Origin: Nostoc sp. PCC 7524
GTDB taxonomy: Bacteria; Cyanobacteriota; Cyanobacteriia; Cyanobacteriales; Nostocaceae
Length of the DNA stretch: 64,000 bases
Direction of reading: 5' to 3'
Assembly: GCF_000316645.1 (NCBI RefSeq)
Contig: NC_019684.1
Span: 4,562,001 to 4,626,000 of the forward strand
Shown in pieces: positions 1 to 8,575 of this stretch. Positions within the stretch are counted from its first letter, which is position 1; the number at the start of each line of letters is the position of its first letter. The position numbers and the translations under genes are program-made. The notes beneath the pieces are model-generated. The model was not told the origin of the DNA. It worked only from the letters and a program-made list of their open reading frames with translations, and made no database searches.

Positions 1-2
1 TT

Positions 3-272
3 GATGCTTTAAGAACATTTTATGGGCAGAAATTCAGAGAAGATACAATCCATCAAGGAATGGCGCGCTATTCTAGCGTAGAACAAGTGTCTAAAGGTAC
101 TTTGAGAGTATGGCTTAGTGCTGCTACTCGTCGTACAGAGAAGAAAACATATCATAAAACAAACCATGCTCCAAAGCTTCTAGAATTACTTGATGTCACT
201 ACTGTTCGTCAAGCTTCACCGTATTGCGATCGCCTATTCGCCACGCTACAAGATATCATAAAAAAACCTTGA
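3..272 (+). CDS. C-terminal fragment of an unidentified protein (cut by window edge)
   Basis: The reading frame is open from the left edge (codons start at base 3) to a TGA at 270-272, giving about 89 residues. An internal ATG exists at 60, but the frame runs through it without a stop, so this is most likely the 3' end of a longer gene. The piece is basic and ends in DIIKKP. I recognise no domain. It ends about 80 bases before mutS on the same strand. Confidence 0.5.
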   Translation, partial: DALRTFYGQKFREDTIHQGMARYSSVEQVSKGTLRVWLSAATRRTEKKTYHKTNHAPKLLELLDVTTVRQASPYCDRLFATLQDIIKKP

Positions 273-351
273 GCGATCGCCCGGAAATTTCCACAGCACG
301 TTATCATCGGATCTTGTGGCTATTCTGTGCGTAACTCTTAGCATCTATCCT

Positions 352-2967
352 ATGACCGTTTCTCACTCTGACCTTCAGCCAACAGAACCCAATAATTCTA
401 CTGCGCCTCATACCGATACGCGACAGGTAGACCGCAGTAAGCTGAGTAAGATGTATCAGCATTATGTTGAGGTCAAAGATAAGCATCCTCATGCGCTGTT
501 GCTGTATCGGGTGGGAGATTTCTTTGAAACGTTTTTTCAAGATGCGGTGACGGTAGCCAGAGAATTAGAATTAGTCCTCACCAGTAAACACGGCGGTGAA
601 ATTGGTCGTGTGGCTATGACTGGTGTACCCCACCACGCTTGGGAACGCTACACAACTCAACTGGTGGAAAAAGGCTATGCTGTGGTGATTTGCGACCAAG
701 TGGAAGATGCTTCTGAGGCGGTGGGTTTGGTGCGTCGGGAGGTGACACGCATTCTTACCCCTGGGACTTTGCTAGAAGAAGGAATGCTTAAATCTAGTCG
801 CAATAATTACTTGGCGGCTGTGGTAATTGCGGGGAATCATTGGGGTTTAGCTTATGCAGATATCTCCACGGGGGAATTTCTCACTACCCAAGATAGTGAT
901 TTAGAACATCTCACCCAGGAACTCATGCGTTTGCAGCCTTCTGAGGTGTTAGTTCCCACAAATGCGCCGGATTTGGGTAGTTTGCTGCGTCCAGGGGAGA
1001 GTTCGCCCCATTTACCAGAGTGTTTACCACCATCATTTTGTTATAGTTTGCGATCGCAAGTCCCCTTTTCTCAAGGTGAGGCTAGGAATAAATTATTGCA
1101 GACATTCAAAGTGCGATCGCTCGAAGGTTTGGGTTGTGACCATCTCCCCTTGGCTGTGCGGGCGGCTGGTGGGTTGTTGGAATATGTGGAAGATACCCAA
1201 AAAGAAAACCGCGTCTCTCTACAAAGACTCCGCACCTACACCATCACCGACTATTTAATTGTTGACCAGCAAACCCGCCGCAACTTAGAAATTACTCAAA
1301 CCGTCCGTGATGGCACTTTTCATGGTTCGCTACTTTGGGCGTTAGATAGAACTAGCACCGCAATGGGTAGCCGTTCTTTGCGGCGATGGTTACTGCAACC
1401 GCTACTGGATATTAAAGGTATTCGCGCTCGCCAAGATACAATTCAAGAATTAGCTGAAAATACGCCTTTGCGTCAGGATTTGCGGCAATTATTACGGCAG
1501 ATTTACGACTTAGAACGCCTCACAGGTAGAACCAGTTCCGGGACAGCTAACGCCAGAGATTTAGCAGCTTTGGCTGATTCTCTATCGCGCTTACCAGAAT
1601 TAGCCCGCTTAGTTGCCGATGCGCGTTCGCCCTTCCTCAAAGCTTTGCAAAAAGTCCCGCCGATTTTGGAAGAATTGGCGCAGAATATTCACGCCCATAT
1701 TGTAGAGTCACCACCGATACACCTCAAGGAAGGCGGCTTAATTCGTCCAGGGGTAAATCCCCAATTGGATGAGAGAAAGGCGACGGTGGAAGCAGACCAA
1801 CAATGGATTGCTAATTTAGAAGTAGATGAAAGAGCTAGAACAGGTATCCCCACCCTCAAGGTAGGATTTAATAAAACCTTTGGTTACTATATTAGTATTT
1901 CCCGTGCTAAGGCTGACCAAGTACCCAATAATTACATCCGCAAGCAAACCCTCACCAATGAGGAAAGATACATCACCCCAGAACTGAAAGAACGGGAAGC
2001 GAGAATTCTGACAGCACGGGATGATTTGAATCAGTTGGAATATGAGGTGTTTGTTGCCCTACGGGAAGAAGTAGGAACACAGGCGGAAGTAATTCGTACC
2101 CTTTCTCGCGCCGTCGCTGCCGCCGATGTGTTGTGTGGTTTAGCTGAGTTGGCGGTACAGCAAGGTTATTGTCGCCCTGAGATGATACCCGGACGGGAAA
2201 TCGAAATTATCGACGGTCGCCATCCTGTAGTAGAACAGTCTTTACCTGCGGGATTCTTCGTCCCCAACTCAACAGAATTAGGGAGTCGGGAATTGGGAGT
2301 CGGGAATAGTGAAACTCCCCCACTCCCCACTCCCCACTCCCCACTCCCTGACCTGATTATTTTGACTGGGCCAAACGCCAGTGGTAAAAGTTGCTACTTG
2401 CGTCAGGTAGGATTAATTCAGTTAATGGCGCAAATTGGGAGTTTTGTCCCAGCTAAATCAGCGAAGTTGGGAATATGCGATCGCATTTTCACCCGTGTTG
2501 GTGCAGTTGATGATCTAGCTACGGGTCAATCTACCTTCATGGTAGAAATGAATGAAACAGCCAATATTCTTAACCACGCCACCGCGAGATCCCTAGTTTT
2601 ACTAGATGAAATCGGTCGAGGAACAGCTACCTTTGATGGACTTTCCATTGCTTGGGCGGTAGCAGAATATTTAGCCACAGAAATCACAGCCCGGACAATT
2701 TTTGCCACACATTATCATGAACTAAATGAATTAGCAGGAATGTTACCCAACGTTGCTAATTATCAAGTGACAGTGAAAGAATTACCCGACCAAATTATCT
2801 TTTTGCATCAAGTCCAACCGGGAGGCGCAGATAAATCCTACGGTATTGAAGCCGGAAGATTAGCCGGTTTACCGTCGGTAGTAATTCAACGAGCAAAGCA
2901 AGTCATGGGGCAAATTGAGAAACACAGTAAAATTGCCATTGGCTTAAAGAATTTGGAGGATGTTTGA
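352..2967 (+). CDS. mutS: DNA mismatch repair protein MutS
   Basis: MutS binds base mismatches and small loops and starts methyl-independent or strand-directed repair with MutL. The protein is 871 residues from the ATG at 352. An in-frame GTG at 316 would add 12 residues with no family-like sequence, so I prefer 352. Visible in order: mismatch-recognition domain with the Phe-x-Glu motif (GDFFETF, residues 55-61), connector, lever and clamp regions, then the ATPase with Walker A GPNASGKS (about 673) and Walker [12 protein letters not shown] (about 747), and a histidine-containing FATHYHE switch. The unusual feature is at residues about 642-666, just before the ATPase, where a block rich in Gly-Ser-Glu then Pro-Leu-Pro is encoded by heptamer repeat DNA of the kind otherwise found between genes here. 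The catalytic motifs are intact, so it is probably functional. Confidence 0.95.
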   Translation: MTVSHSDLQPTEPNNSTAPHTDTRQVDRSKLSKMYQHYVEVKDKHPHALLLYRVGDFFETFFQDAVTVARELELVLTSKHGGEIGRVAMTGVPHHAWERYTTQLVEKGYAVVICDQVEDASEAVGLVRREVTRILTPGTLLEEGMLKSSRNNYLAAVVIAGNHWGLAYADISTGEFLTTQDSDLEHLTQELMRLQPSEVLVPTNAPDLGSLLRPGESSPHLPECLPPSFCYSLRSQVPFSQGEARNKLLQTFKVRSLEGLGCDHLPLAVRAAGGLLEYVEDTQKENRVSLQRLRTYTITDYLIVDQQTRRNLEITQTVRDGTFHGSLLWALDRTSTAMGSRSLRRWLLQPLLDIKGIRARQDTIQELAENTPLRQDLRQLLRQIYDLERLTGRTSSGTANARDLAALADSLSRLPELARLVADARSPFLKALQKVPPILEELAQNIHAHIVESPPIHLKEGGLIRPGVNPQLDERKATVEADQQWIANLEVDERARTGIPTLKVGFNKTFGYYISISRAKADQVPNNYIRKQTLTNEERYITPELKEREARILTARDDLNQLEYEVFVALREEVGTQAEVIRTLSRAVAAADVLCGLAELAVQQGYCRPEMIPGREIEIIDGRHPVVEQSLPAGFFVPNSTELGSRELGVGNSETPPLPTPHSPLPDLIILTGPNASGKSCYLRQVGLIQLMAQIGSFVPAKSAKLGICDRIFTRVGAVDDLATGQSTFMVEMNETANILNHATARSLVLLDEIGRGTATFDGLSIAWAVAEYLATEITARTIFATHYHELNELAGMLPNVANYQVTVKELPDQIIFLHQVQPGGADKSYGIEAGRLAGLPSVVIQRAKQVMGQIEKHSKIAIGLKNLEDV
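2277..2349. repeat. Heptamer repeat/palindrome inside mutS
   Basis: Two imperfect GGGAGTCGGGAATT units are followed by about four copies of CCCCACT on the same strand, so the two halves can partly pair as a hairpin. The same CCCCACT-type heptamers occur between genes elsewhere in the window (for example near 17750-17780). Here the repeat keeps the mutS frame open and is translated. Confidence 0.8.
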
Positions 2968-3050
2968 AACGTCCCTATTGGTGTAGATCCCAATTCTCTG
3001 ATGTAAATAAAATAAAGATGTACTCAAAACTGAGGAACGGGAAATCAATC

Positions 3051-3770
3051 ATGCTAAATTACAATCCATTAGCTTGCTTGCCATCATCAGAGGAACTACC
3101 AGACTCAGACGATACCCCCGTGGATAATGAATTACAAGATTTGATTCCTGGTTTACTGAAGACGCTTTTGGCAATGGCATGGCCAGAGCGCATGGATTGG
3201 TTTTTTGGTGTAGATATGGGTATCTATTATGACCCAGACTTACCAGCGATCGTCCCAGATGGGTTTTTGAGTTTGGGTGTAGAACGATTCTACGATCAAA
3301 ATCTCCGTCCTAGTTATGTGCTTTGGGAAGAAAAGAAACTACCAGTATTAGTGCTAGAGGTAGTATCTCAAACATATCGTGGCGAATATTCAACCAAAAA
3401 AGCAGAGTATGCCAAATTAGGAATTTTGTATTATGTGGTTTACAATCCATTGCGTCGCCGCAAGCCACGGTTAGAAGTATACAAATTAGTGAACAATGTT
3501 TATGAATTACATGATGGAAATCCGGTTTGGCTACCAGAAATCGGTTTAGGAATTGGTATAGAACAGGGAACTTATCTCGGTATTCCCCGTGAGTGGATGT
3601 ATTGGTATAACCAAGAAGGGCAAAGGCTTTTAACACCACAAGAACAAGCACAACTTGCTCAACAACAAGCACAACTTGCTCAACAACAAGCACAGCAAGC
3701 ACAGCAAGAAGTTCAATTATTACGAGAACGATTAAGATCGCTCGGCGTAGATCCTGATTCTCTAGACTGA
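3051..3770 (+). CDS. Uma2 family (DUF820) endonuclease-like protein
   Basis: Uma2 proteins are PD-(D/E)xK-fold proteins hugely expanded in cyanobacteria; their cellular role is mostly unknown. From the ATG at 3051 the protein is 239 residues. The frame extends upstream to a TTG at 2964 that overlaps the mutS stop, but the family-like N-terminus (LNYNPLACLPSSEELPDSD) begins at 3051. The nuclease core is visible: an aspartate in the AIVPDGFLSLGV segment, then LPVLVLEVVS with the glutamate and a downstream KKAEYAKLGILYYVVYNP. The C-terminal 45 residues are a glutamine-rich coiled coil built from a 21-base tandem repeat (QAQLAQQ units), ending in LRERLRSLGVDPDSLD, a common Uma2 tail in Nostoc. 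Confidence 0.85.
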   Translation: MLNYNPLACLPSSEELPDSDDTPVDNELQDLIPGLLKTLLAMAWPERMDWFFGVDMGIYYDPDLPAIVPDGFLSLGVERFYDQNLRPSYVLWEEKKLPVLVLEVVSQTYRGEYSTKKAEYAKLGILYYVVYNPLRRRKPRLEVYKLVNNVYELHDGNPVWLPEIGLGIGIEQGTYLGIPREWMYWYNQEGQRLLTPQEQAQLAQQQAQLAQQQAQQAQQEVQLLRERLRSLGVDPDSLD

Positions 3771-4026
3771 TTGTAAAATGCGATCGCCTCCAGTGGGACG
3801 GCGCATCTTACTGATTTTTGCAGTTAACTATGCAGCAAAGATGCGATCGCATTTTACCAGCACATCCTGAAAATGCTTTGGTAGAAGAGTTTCATCAATT
3901 ACTATAATATTGACTAATTATAGTTAAATTTGCTTAGTTATACTTATGCGCGATCGCGGAATATGATGGTAAATGGTTGTCAAGACGCGATCAATTTCAT
4001 CTTATTTTGTCAATATATTGCTTTTT

Positions 4027-4710
4027 ATGTTGGAACAACAACCTGAGAATTTACGCCAGAAAGTGCAAGAGTTAGCATCTGAAGCTATTAATAAATCAGA
4101 ACCAACAGCATGGTTTGAAGTGTTATATGCTTCAGCTAATGGTGATGCTGAACAAATCCCTTGGGCAAAGTTAACTCCACATCCCTATCTCCAAGATTGG
4201 TTAGATAATCATGAATTATCAACTGAAGGGAAAAAAGCTTTGGTAATTGGTTGTGGCTTGGGAGATGATGCGGAAGCTTTAGCTAAATTGGGATTTGATG
4301 TTACAGCTTTTGATATTTCTCCTACTGCTATTAATTGGTGTCAAAAGCGATTTCCTAATTCTCCAGTTAATTATCAAATTGCTGATTTGTTAGCTATTCC
4401 TCAGCAATGGTTTCAGGCTTTTGATTTTGTTTTTGAATGTCGCAATATCCAAGCTTTACCTTTGAGTCTACGCTCTGCGGTTATCGCCTCTGTTGCTTCG
4501 CTAGTTGCTCCTAGCGGCACTCTATTGTTAATTACTCGTGTGCGTGATACAGAAGCTGAACCATCTGGCCCTCCTTGGCCATTATCTCAATCGGAACTAG
4601 CACAGTTAGAAAGTTTAGGATTACAAAAAATCGAGGAGCTATTGTTTTTAGAATCCCAGGAAACAGACGTTAAACAAATGCGGATTGTGTATCAAAGAAA
4701 GGAGGAATAA
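4027..4710 (+). CDS. SAM-dependent methyltransferase (TPMT-like class I)
   Basis: A 227-residue class I methyltransferase. The SAM-binding motif I is ALVIGCGLGDDAEALAKLG, followed by the acidic end of strand 2 (VTAFDISPTAI) and motif IV region FDFVFECRNIQALP. The N-terminal WFEVLYASANGDAEQIPWAKLTPHPYL resembles thiopurine-methyltransferase-type proteins of cyanobacteria. An upstream in-frame ATG at 3973 would add a hydrophobic 18-residue stretch that does not match the family, so I chose 4027. The substrate cannot be deduced. It stands alone between an AT-rich HIP1-containing spacer and a heptamer repeat. Confidence 0.8.
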   Translation: MLEQQPENLRQKVQELASEAINKSEPTAWFEVLYASANGDAEQIPWAKLTPHPYLQDWLDNHELSTEGKKALVIGCGLGDDAEALAKLGFDVTAFDISPTAINWCQKRFPNSPVNYQIADLLAIPQQWFQAFDFVFECRNIQALPLSLRSAVIASVASLVAPSGTLLLITRVRDTEAEPSGPPWPLSQSELAQLESLGLQKIEELLFLESQETDVKQMRIVYQRKEE

Positions 4711-4713
4711 TAG

Positions 4714-4760
4714 CAGGTGATAGGTTACAGGTTACAGGTTACAGGTGATAGGTGATAGGT
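4714..4760. repeat. Heptamer tandem repeat (CAGGTGA/TAGGTTA type)
   Basis: About six short units alternate between CAGGTGATAGG and TTACAGG forms, directly after the methyltransferase stop. This is the short tandemly repeated repetitive (STRR) class of heterocystous cyanobacteria. A purer array of the same CAGGTGA unit lies at 55355-55414. Confidence 0.8.
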
Positions 4761-4761
4761 T

Positions 4762-4842
4762 GCACGGGGTATCCCTGAATATTGGATTATTGACGTAAAT
4801 CAAGCTCGAACTACCCTGCTAACTCTGGCAGATTGTGTACAC
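4762..4842 (+). pseudogene. Relic of an Uma2 family gene
   Basis: Read from 4762, the sequence gives ARGIPEYWIIDVNQARTTLL, close to the GIPEYWIVD core motif of Uma2 proteins, without a start codon or the rest of the domain. It directly abuts the heptamer repeat, which probably marks the break. About 25 codons survive; the rest of the gap to 4937 shows only a C/G-rich spacer repeat. Confidence 0.5.
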
Positions 4843-4936
4843 CGTAGAGGCTTTAACTTTTCCCCCTTCCCTAGTAGGGAATGGGGTTAGGGGGTTAGGT
4901 TTTGCATTAACTTTTCTACATGACGTGAAGTCAGGA

Positions 4937-6205
4937 TTATCTACCGCGATCGCGTTCTAAATCATCAATAACTTTTTGCATATACCATTCTTCCGTCATC
5001 CCTGGGTAATAATCTTTTTTCTGTTCAATTAATCTTTGAGCTAGTTCCCAATATCCCCCAACTAGGCGTAAAAGTCGTTGACGCAAAATGTTAGATTTTT
5101 GCTGCTTGGCTTCAGGAACAGACTTCTGAATTAGTTTGAGGCTATCTAAAACTTGTTGATGATTTTCCCAGTCTTCTTGTTCACAAAAAATACTGATGGC
5201 TTTTTGATAATCTGCTACAGCATTTTGCATCTCTTCTAAAAAAGTATAAGTAATGCCGCGATTGTAGTAAGCTTGCCCATCATTGGGGTTAATTTGCAAA
5301 GCGTAGCCATAGTCAGCGATCGCACCAAGATAATTACCCATTGCTCGATAGGTGTTACCTCTGGCAACATAATTTAAAGCATCTTGGGGTTGCATTTGGA
5401 TGGCTTGCTGAAAATCCGCGATCGCACCTTGATGATCCCCTAATAGCGAACGGGCTTTACCTCGGTTACGATACACAATGGCATCTTGAAAGTTTAATTG
5501 TAAGGCTTGGTTAAAATCTGCGATCGCTTCTCGATAATTGCCCATTTTGCACCGCACCACGCCCCGACAACAATAAGCCTGTGCATCCTGGGAGTCAGCT
5601 TGCAATATCCAATTTAAATCCGCCATAGCTTGGCGGGTGTCTCCTTTTTCGGCTTTTTCCAGTAATTGGCTAAAATATTCATTCACAGATATAATCGGCG
5701 CACTCTTCGCCACTACTGGCTGTGTAACTGGTTTTGGCGGTGGTTGTAGTTGCTTAATTCGTTCTAAGCACAGACGACAATTTTCTGTATCTTTTTGCTG
5801 TAAATATAAATCTGCGGCTTTTTTAAAACTAGCGATCGCATCTTGAATATACCCTTGTTTGCGCCGCACTATCCCCCGCAAATCATGGGCAGCCGCATAA
5901 TTAAAATTTAAATAAATCGCCTTGTCTACATCTTCCAACGCCCCTGGTAAATTTTTCAGTGCTAACCTGGCTAATGCACGACAGTAGTATGTTTCTACAC
6001 TCTCAGGATTTATCTTGAGAGCTTCCGTGTAATCTGAAATAGCCTGAAGAACTGCCCCTGAATCATAATATGCTAAACCCCGTTTTAAATAAGCTTCGGC
6101 ATAATAAGGAGTTAGTTGTATCGCCCGGCTAAATTCCTCAATTGCTCCAGCGTAGTCTTTTTGTTTGGCTTTTTCTAGTCCCTGATTGTAAAAATCGTTA
6201 TTCAT
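4937..6205 (-). CDS. TPR repeat protein
   Basis: 422 residues of tetratricopeptide repeats, a helix-turn-helix scaffold for protein-protein contacts. At least seven 34-residue units can be read, with the typical spacing W/Y..G...Y..A...A.P, for example NQGLEKAKQKDYAGAIEEFS at the N-terminus and VYRNRGKARSLLGDHQGAIA in the second half. The two TPR arrays are separated by a proline/lysine linker (about residues 155-175). There is no signal peptide or membrane segment, so it is probably cytosolic. The C-terminal 60 residues are charged and not TPR. It is transcribed away from the DUF711 gene across a 95-base spacer. Partners are unknown. Confidence 0.85.
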   Translation of the reverse strand: MNNDFYNQGLEKAKQKDYAGAIEEFSRAIQLTPYYAEAYLKRGLAYYDSGAVLQAISDYTEALKINPESVETYYCRALARLALKNLPGALEDVDKAIYLNFNYAAAHDLRGIVRRKQGYIQDAIASFKKAADLYLQQKDTENCRLCLERIKQLQPPPKPVTQPVVAKSAPIISVNEYFSQLLEKAEKGDTRQAMADLNWILQADSQDAQAYCCRGVVRCKMGNYREAIADFNQALQLNFQDAIVYRNRGKARSLLGDHQGAIADFQQAIQMQPQDALNYVARGNTYRAMGNYLGAIADYGYALQINPNDGQAYYNRGITYTFLEEMQNAVADYQKAISIFCEQEDWENHQQVLDSLKLIQKSVPEAKQQKSNILRQRLLRLVGGYWELAQRLIEQKKDYYPGMTEEWYMQKVIDDLERDRGR

Positions 6206-6300
6206 TACTGTTGTTTACCCAACTCAGCTATTTCTTAGCCCTATATCTTAAATATTCACTGCGAATTGCAATTATTCCTAATCATTTAGAAACTTAAACT

Positions 6301-7431
6301 ATGAAAATTAGAACCATCACTACAGGTATAACACTTGAATCACCGCAAGAAACAGACAAACTCAAAATAGCAGATGATTTTAATCAACAAGCGCAGATAA
6401 TTTTTGAGCAACAAGGTTACGAAGTACAAACTACAAGAATTTCTACTAACTCCTGGGAAGAATATCTTGCAGGTTCTCAGTCTGAAATTATCAATCAGGT
6501 TAAAAATTTAGAAGAATTTTGTCAAAGTTTAAATATCAGCTTTTTTAATATTGGTTACGCTAGCACTCCTGAAACTGTAGATTTAATTCCTAACATCAAC
6601 AAAAACACCTCCATAGTTTACTGCTCCAGTAAAATTGGCAATCATTTTGAAAATGCTCAAGCATCAGCCCAAGCGATTAAACGCATCTCCCAAGAGAGTG
6701 AAAATGGCTATGGTAATTTTCGCTTCTGTGCTGGTGCAAACTGTCAGTCAGGTATCCCATTTTTCCCGACATCTTACCATGTAGGCGAAACTTCTTTTGG
6801 GATTGGTTTAGAGTTGTCTGACTTGGTAATGCCAGCATTTACTGTGGCTGATAATATCCAAGATGCTGAAAAAAAGCTGCAAATAATTTTAGAGGAAGAA
6901 GTTAAGAAAGTTGAGGCGATCGCTAATCAAATTTCTAACCAATTTCAAATAAACTTTCATGGTATAGATACATCTCTTGCACCATCTTTAGATAAAGAAA
7001 ATAGTATAGCTTTCGCCTACGAAAAATTACTAGATGGCAAATTTGGTAATCCTGGAACGTTAGCAATTTCTGGAATGCTAACGCGAGTTTTAAAAAGCAT
7101 CCCCATCAAAACCTGTGGTTATTCTGGTTTGATGCTACCAGTTTGTGAAGATATCGGTTTAGCAACTAGAGCCAATGAGCAGACTTATGATCTTACAAAT
7201 TTATTATTATATTCAGCCGTTTGTGGTTGTGGATTAGACACTGTACCGATTCCTGGCGATATTTCCATAGAAAAAATTACAGCCATATTAATAGATATGA
7301 CAACATTAGCATTTAAGCTTAACAAACCTCTTTCCGCCCGGTTATTTCCTATCCCCAATAAAAAAGCAGGGGAAATGACTAATTTCAATTCCCCTTATCT
7401 TGTAGATTGTCAAATATTTGCAGTCAATTGA
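6301..7431 (+). CDS. DUF711 (UPF0210) family protein
   Basis: 376 residues. Landmarks of the DUF711 family are present: NFRFCAGANCQSGIPFFPTSYH (about 138-160), GYSGLMLPVCEDIGLA (about 274-290) and the cysteine-rich CGCGLDTVPIPGD (about 308-320). The family is related in fold to glycyl-radical enzymes such as pyruvate formate-lyase, but its biochemical role is not established. The start ATG at 6301 gives the family-like KIRTITTGI N-terminus. Its 3' end is about 50 bases from the converging 2OG-Fe dioxygenase gene. Confidence 0.85.
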   Translation: MKIRTITTGITLESPQETDKLKIADDFNQQAQIIFEQQGYEVQTTRISTNSWEEYLAGSQSEIINQVKNLEEFCQSLNISFFNIGYASTPETVDLIPNINKNTSIVYCSSKIGNHFENAQASAQAIKRISQESENGYGNFRFCAGANCQSGIPFFPTSYHVGETSFGIGLELSDLVMPAFTVADNIQDAEKKLQIILEEEVKKVEAIANQISNQFQINFHGIDTSLAPSLDKENSIAFAYEKLLDGKFGNPGTLAISGMLTRVLKSIPIKTCGYSGLMLPVCEDIGLATRANEQTYDLTNLLLYSAVCGCGLDTVPIPGDISIEKITAILIDMTTLAFKLNKPLSARLFPIPNKKAGEMTNFNSPYLVDCQIFAVN

Positions 7432-7481
7432 TTGCTGTTAGCGAAAGCGGCGCGATGAGCCGTGTGATGAGTTCTGAGACT

Positions 7482-8150
7482 TTAATCAGTCAACAAACTA
7501 GGAGAAGTCAGCACAAACACATCCCTAAATCCTTGGGCTTCAGTTTGCGGTTTAATTGGCGTGGTAAAGTGGAAAAAATCATGGTCGTTGACTAACAACA
7601 ATTCTCCTGAATGCAGAATCTTACTAAATACTGGCTTCTCTTTTTTAGCCGTATATAAATGTGTTTCTCCACCTTGAATATTGTCTCTATTCACAGAGAA
7701 GATACCAATAAAATCAGTACCGTCTTGATGGATACCTTCAGGTGCAGGATTACCAAAACTTTCAGGAGAACAAATCGTTCTGATTTGATGCACCCCAATT
7801 TCAGCTTCGGGATGCAGTTTACAAGAATCACTAAATGCCAAGATTAACTTTCTAAAACTATCAAGTTCAATCATGGCATCTTCTAATTCAGCAAACTCTC
7901 TTCTAACATCACCTAACAATGGATTATATTCTTTACTTTGAAAAAGATATCCATGAGGTAGTTTAATTAATTTCTCTCCCGTTACCGTAAACCGTGAAAG
8001 TCTTCTTAAACGATATTTGCCTTTAATATAAGGGTCAACGGGCAAATTATTAAAAAATGCTTTAAAATCTTCTACATTAATTGAATTTACCTTTCTCAAA
8101 GTAAACAGAAAGGCATATTCTAATTCTGTCATTCCCCCGACTTTTTGCAT
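7482..8150 (-). CDS. 2-oxoglutarate/Fe(II) dioxygenase (2OG-Fe_Oxy_2, IDO-like)
   Basis: 222 residues with the jelly-roll iron-binding triad visible as HQD (in PEGIHQDGTDFIGIFSV, about residue 137), a distal histidine in DHDFFHFTTPI (about 190) and an arginine in GFRDVFVLT for 2-oxoglutarate. This pattern fits the family of bacterial L-isoleucine/leucine hydroxylases, which modify free amino acids. The start MQKVGGMTELEY is plausible; MTELEY six residues later is an alternative. It converges on the DUF711 gene, with no operon partner, so the substrate is open. A free or carrier-bound amino acid is the family expectation. Confidence 0.8.
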   Translation of the reverse strand: MQKVGGMTELEYAFLFTLRKVNSINVEDFKAFFNNLPVDPYIKGKYRLRRLSRFTVTGEKLIKLPHGYLFQSKEYNPLLGDVRREFAELEDAMIELDSFRKLILAFSDSCKLHPEAEIGVHQIRTICSPESFGNPAPEGIHQDGTDFIGIFSVNRDNIQGGETHLYTAKKEKPVFSKILHSGELLLVNDHDFFHFTTPIKPQTEAQGFRDVFVLTSPSLLTD

Positions 8151-8575
8151 AGGAATTTTCTCCTTGCAGTGGTATTTCTCCCCATTTTTTCTTTGTGGGA
8201 AGCTTATACCACCGAGTATATGCTACTTTTTATTAAAGTGTCGTCAAAATAACTACAAAAATTGACAAATTGTGATAGAAGCTTGACCGAAGAAAGGCAG
8301 AGGGCAGGAGGCAGAAGGCAGTCCCAATGAAAAAATTTCATCACCATGAATGAAAATGTGGTAACTTCCAAGATAAGGCTGATACAAGCGAGGTTGTTTC
8401 CTTATTAGAGCATCAGAGCCTGAAGGGCAGTCTAACCTGGATATCGAGAGGAATTACCAATTGTCGCCACTGAGCAATTTTTTGGTTTTAGTGAGCACGC
8501 AAGTCAGAATCTACTATTTAGATATCCACGTATTAGCCCCCTATCAATTTTGAAAGTTGTAGTAGCTCAAGAGAT
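8151..8575. other. Spacer with repeat arm and IS110 5' noncoding region
   Basis: 8151-8290 is AT-rich with nothing recognisable beyond the upstream region of the dioxygenase gene. 8291-8321 is a GGCAGAGGGCAGGAGGCAG-type heptamer arm. From about 8322 to 8575 a nonrepetitive noncoding stretch precedes the IS110 transposase. IS110-group elements encode their target-choosing bridge RNA in this position, and a CACT...AGTG stem flanks a T-rich loop at about 8468-8494. Confidence 0.5.
8291..8321. repeat. GGCAG heptamer arm at the left edge of the IS110 element
   Basis: This block (AGAAAGGCAGAGGGCAGGAG and on) closely matches the left terminal inverted repeat of the MITE-like element inserted in the fic gene at 63589. 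A shorter opposite arm, CCTCCTGCCTCC, lies on the other side of the IS110 element at 10106-10117. The element therefore appears to sit inside a copy of this repeat. Confidence 0.65.

Noticed and set aside
316..351. Upstream GTG start of mutS
   Set aside because: It adds 12 hydrophobic residues without family similarity. The ATG at 352 gives the expected N-terminus.
3310..3702. 130-residue reverse frame inside the Uma2 gene
   Set aside because: Its Val/Leu/Glu-rich start is just the antisense of the glutamine repeat.
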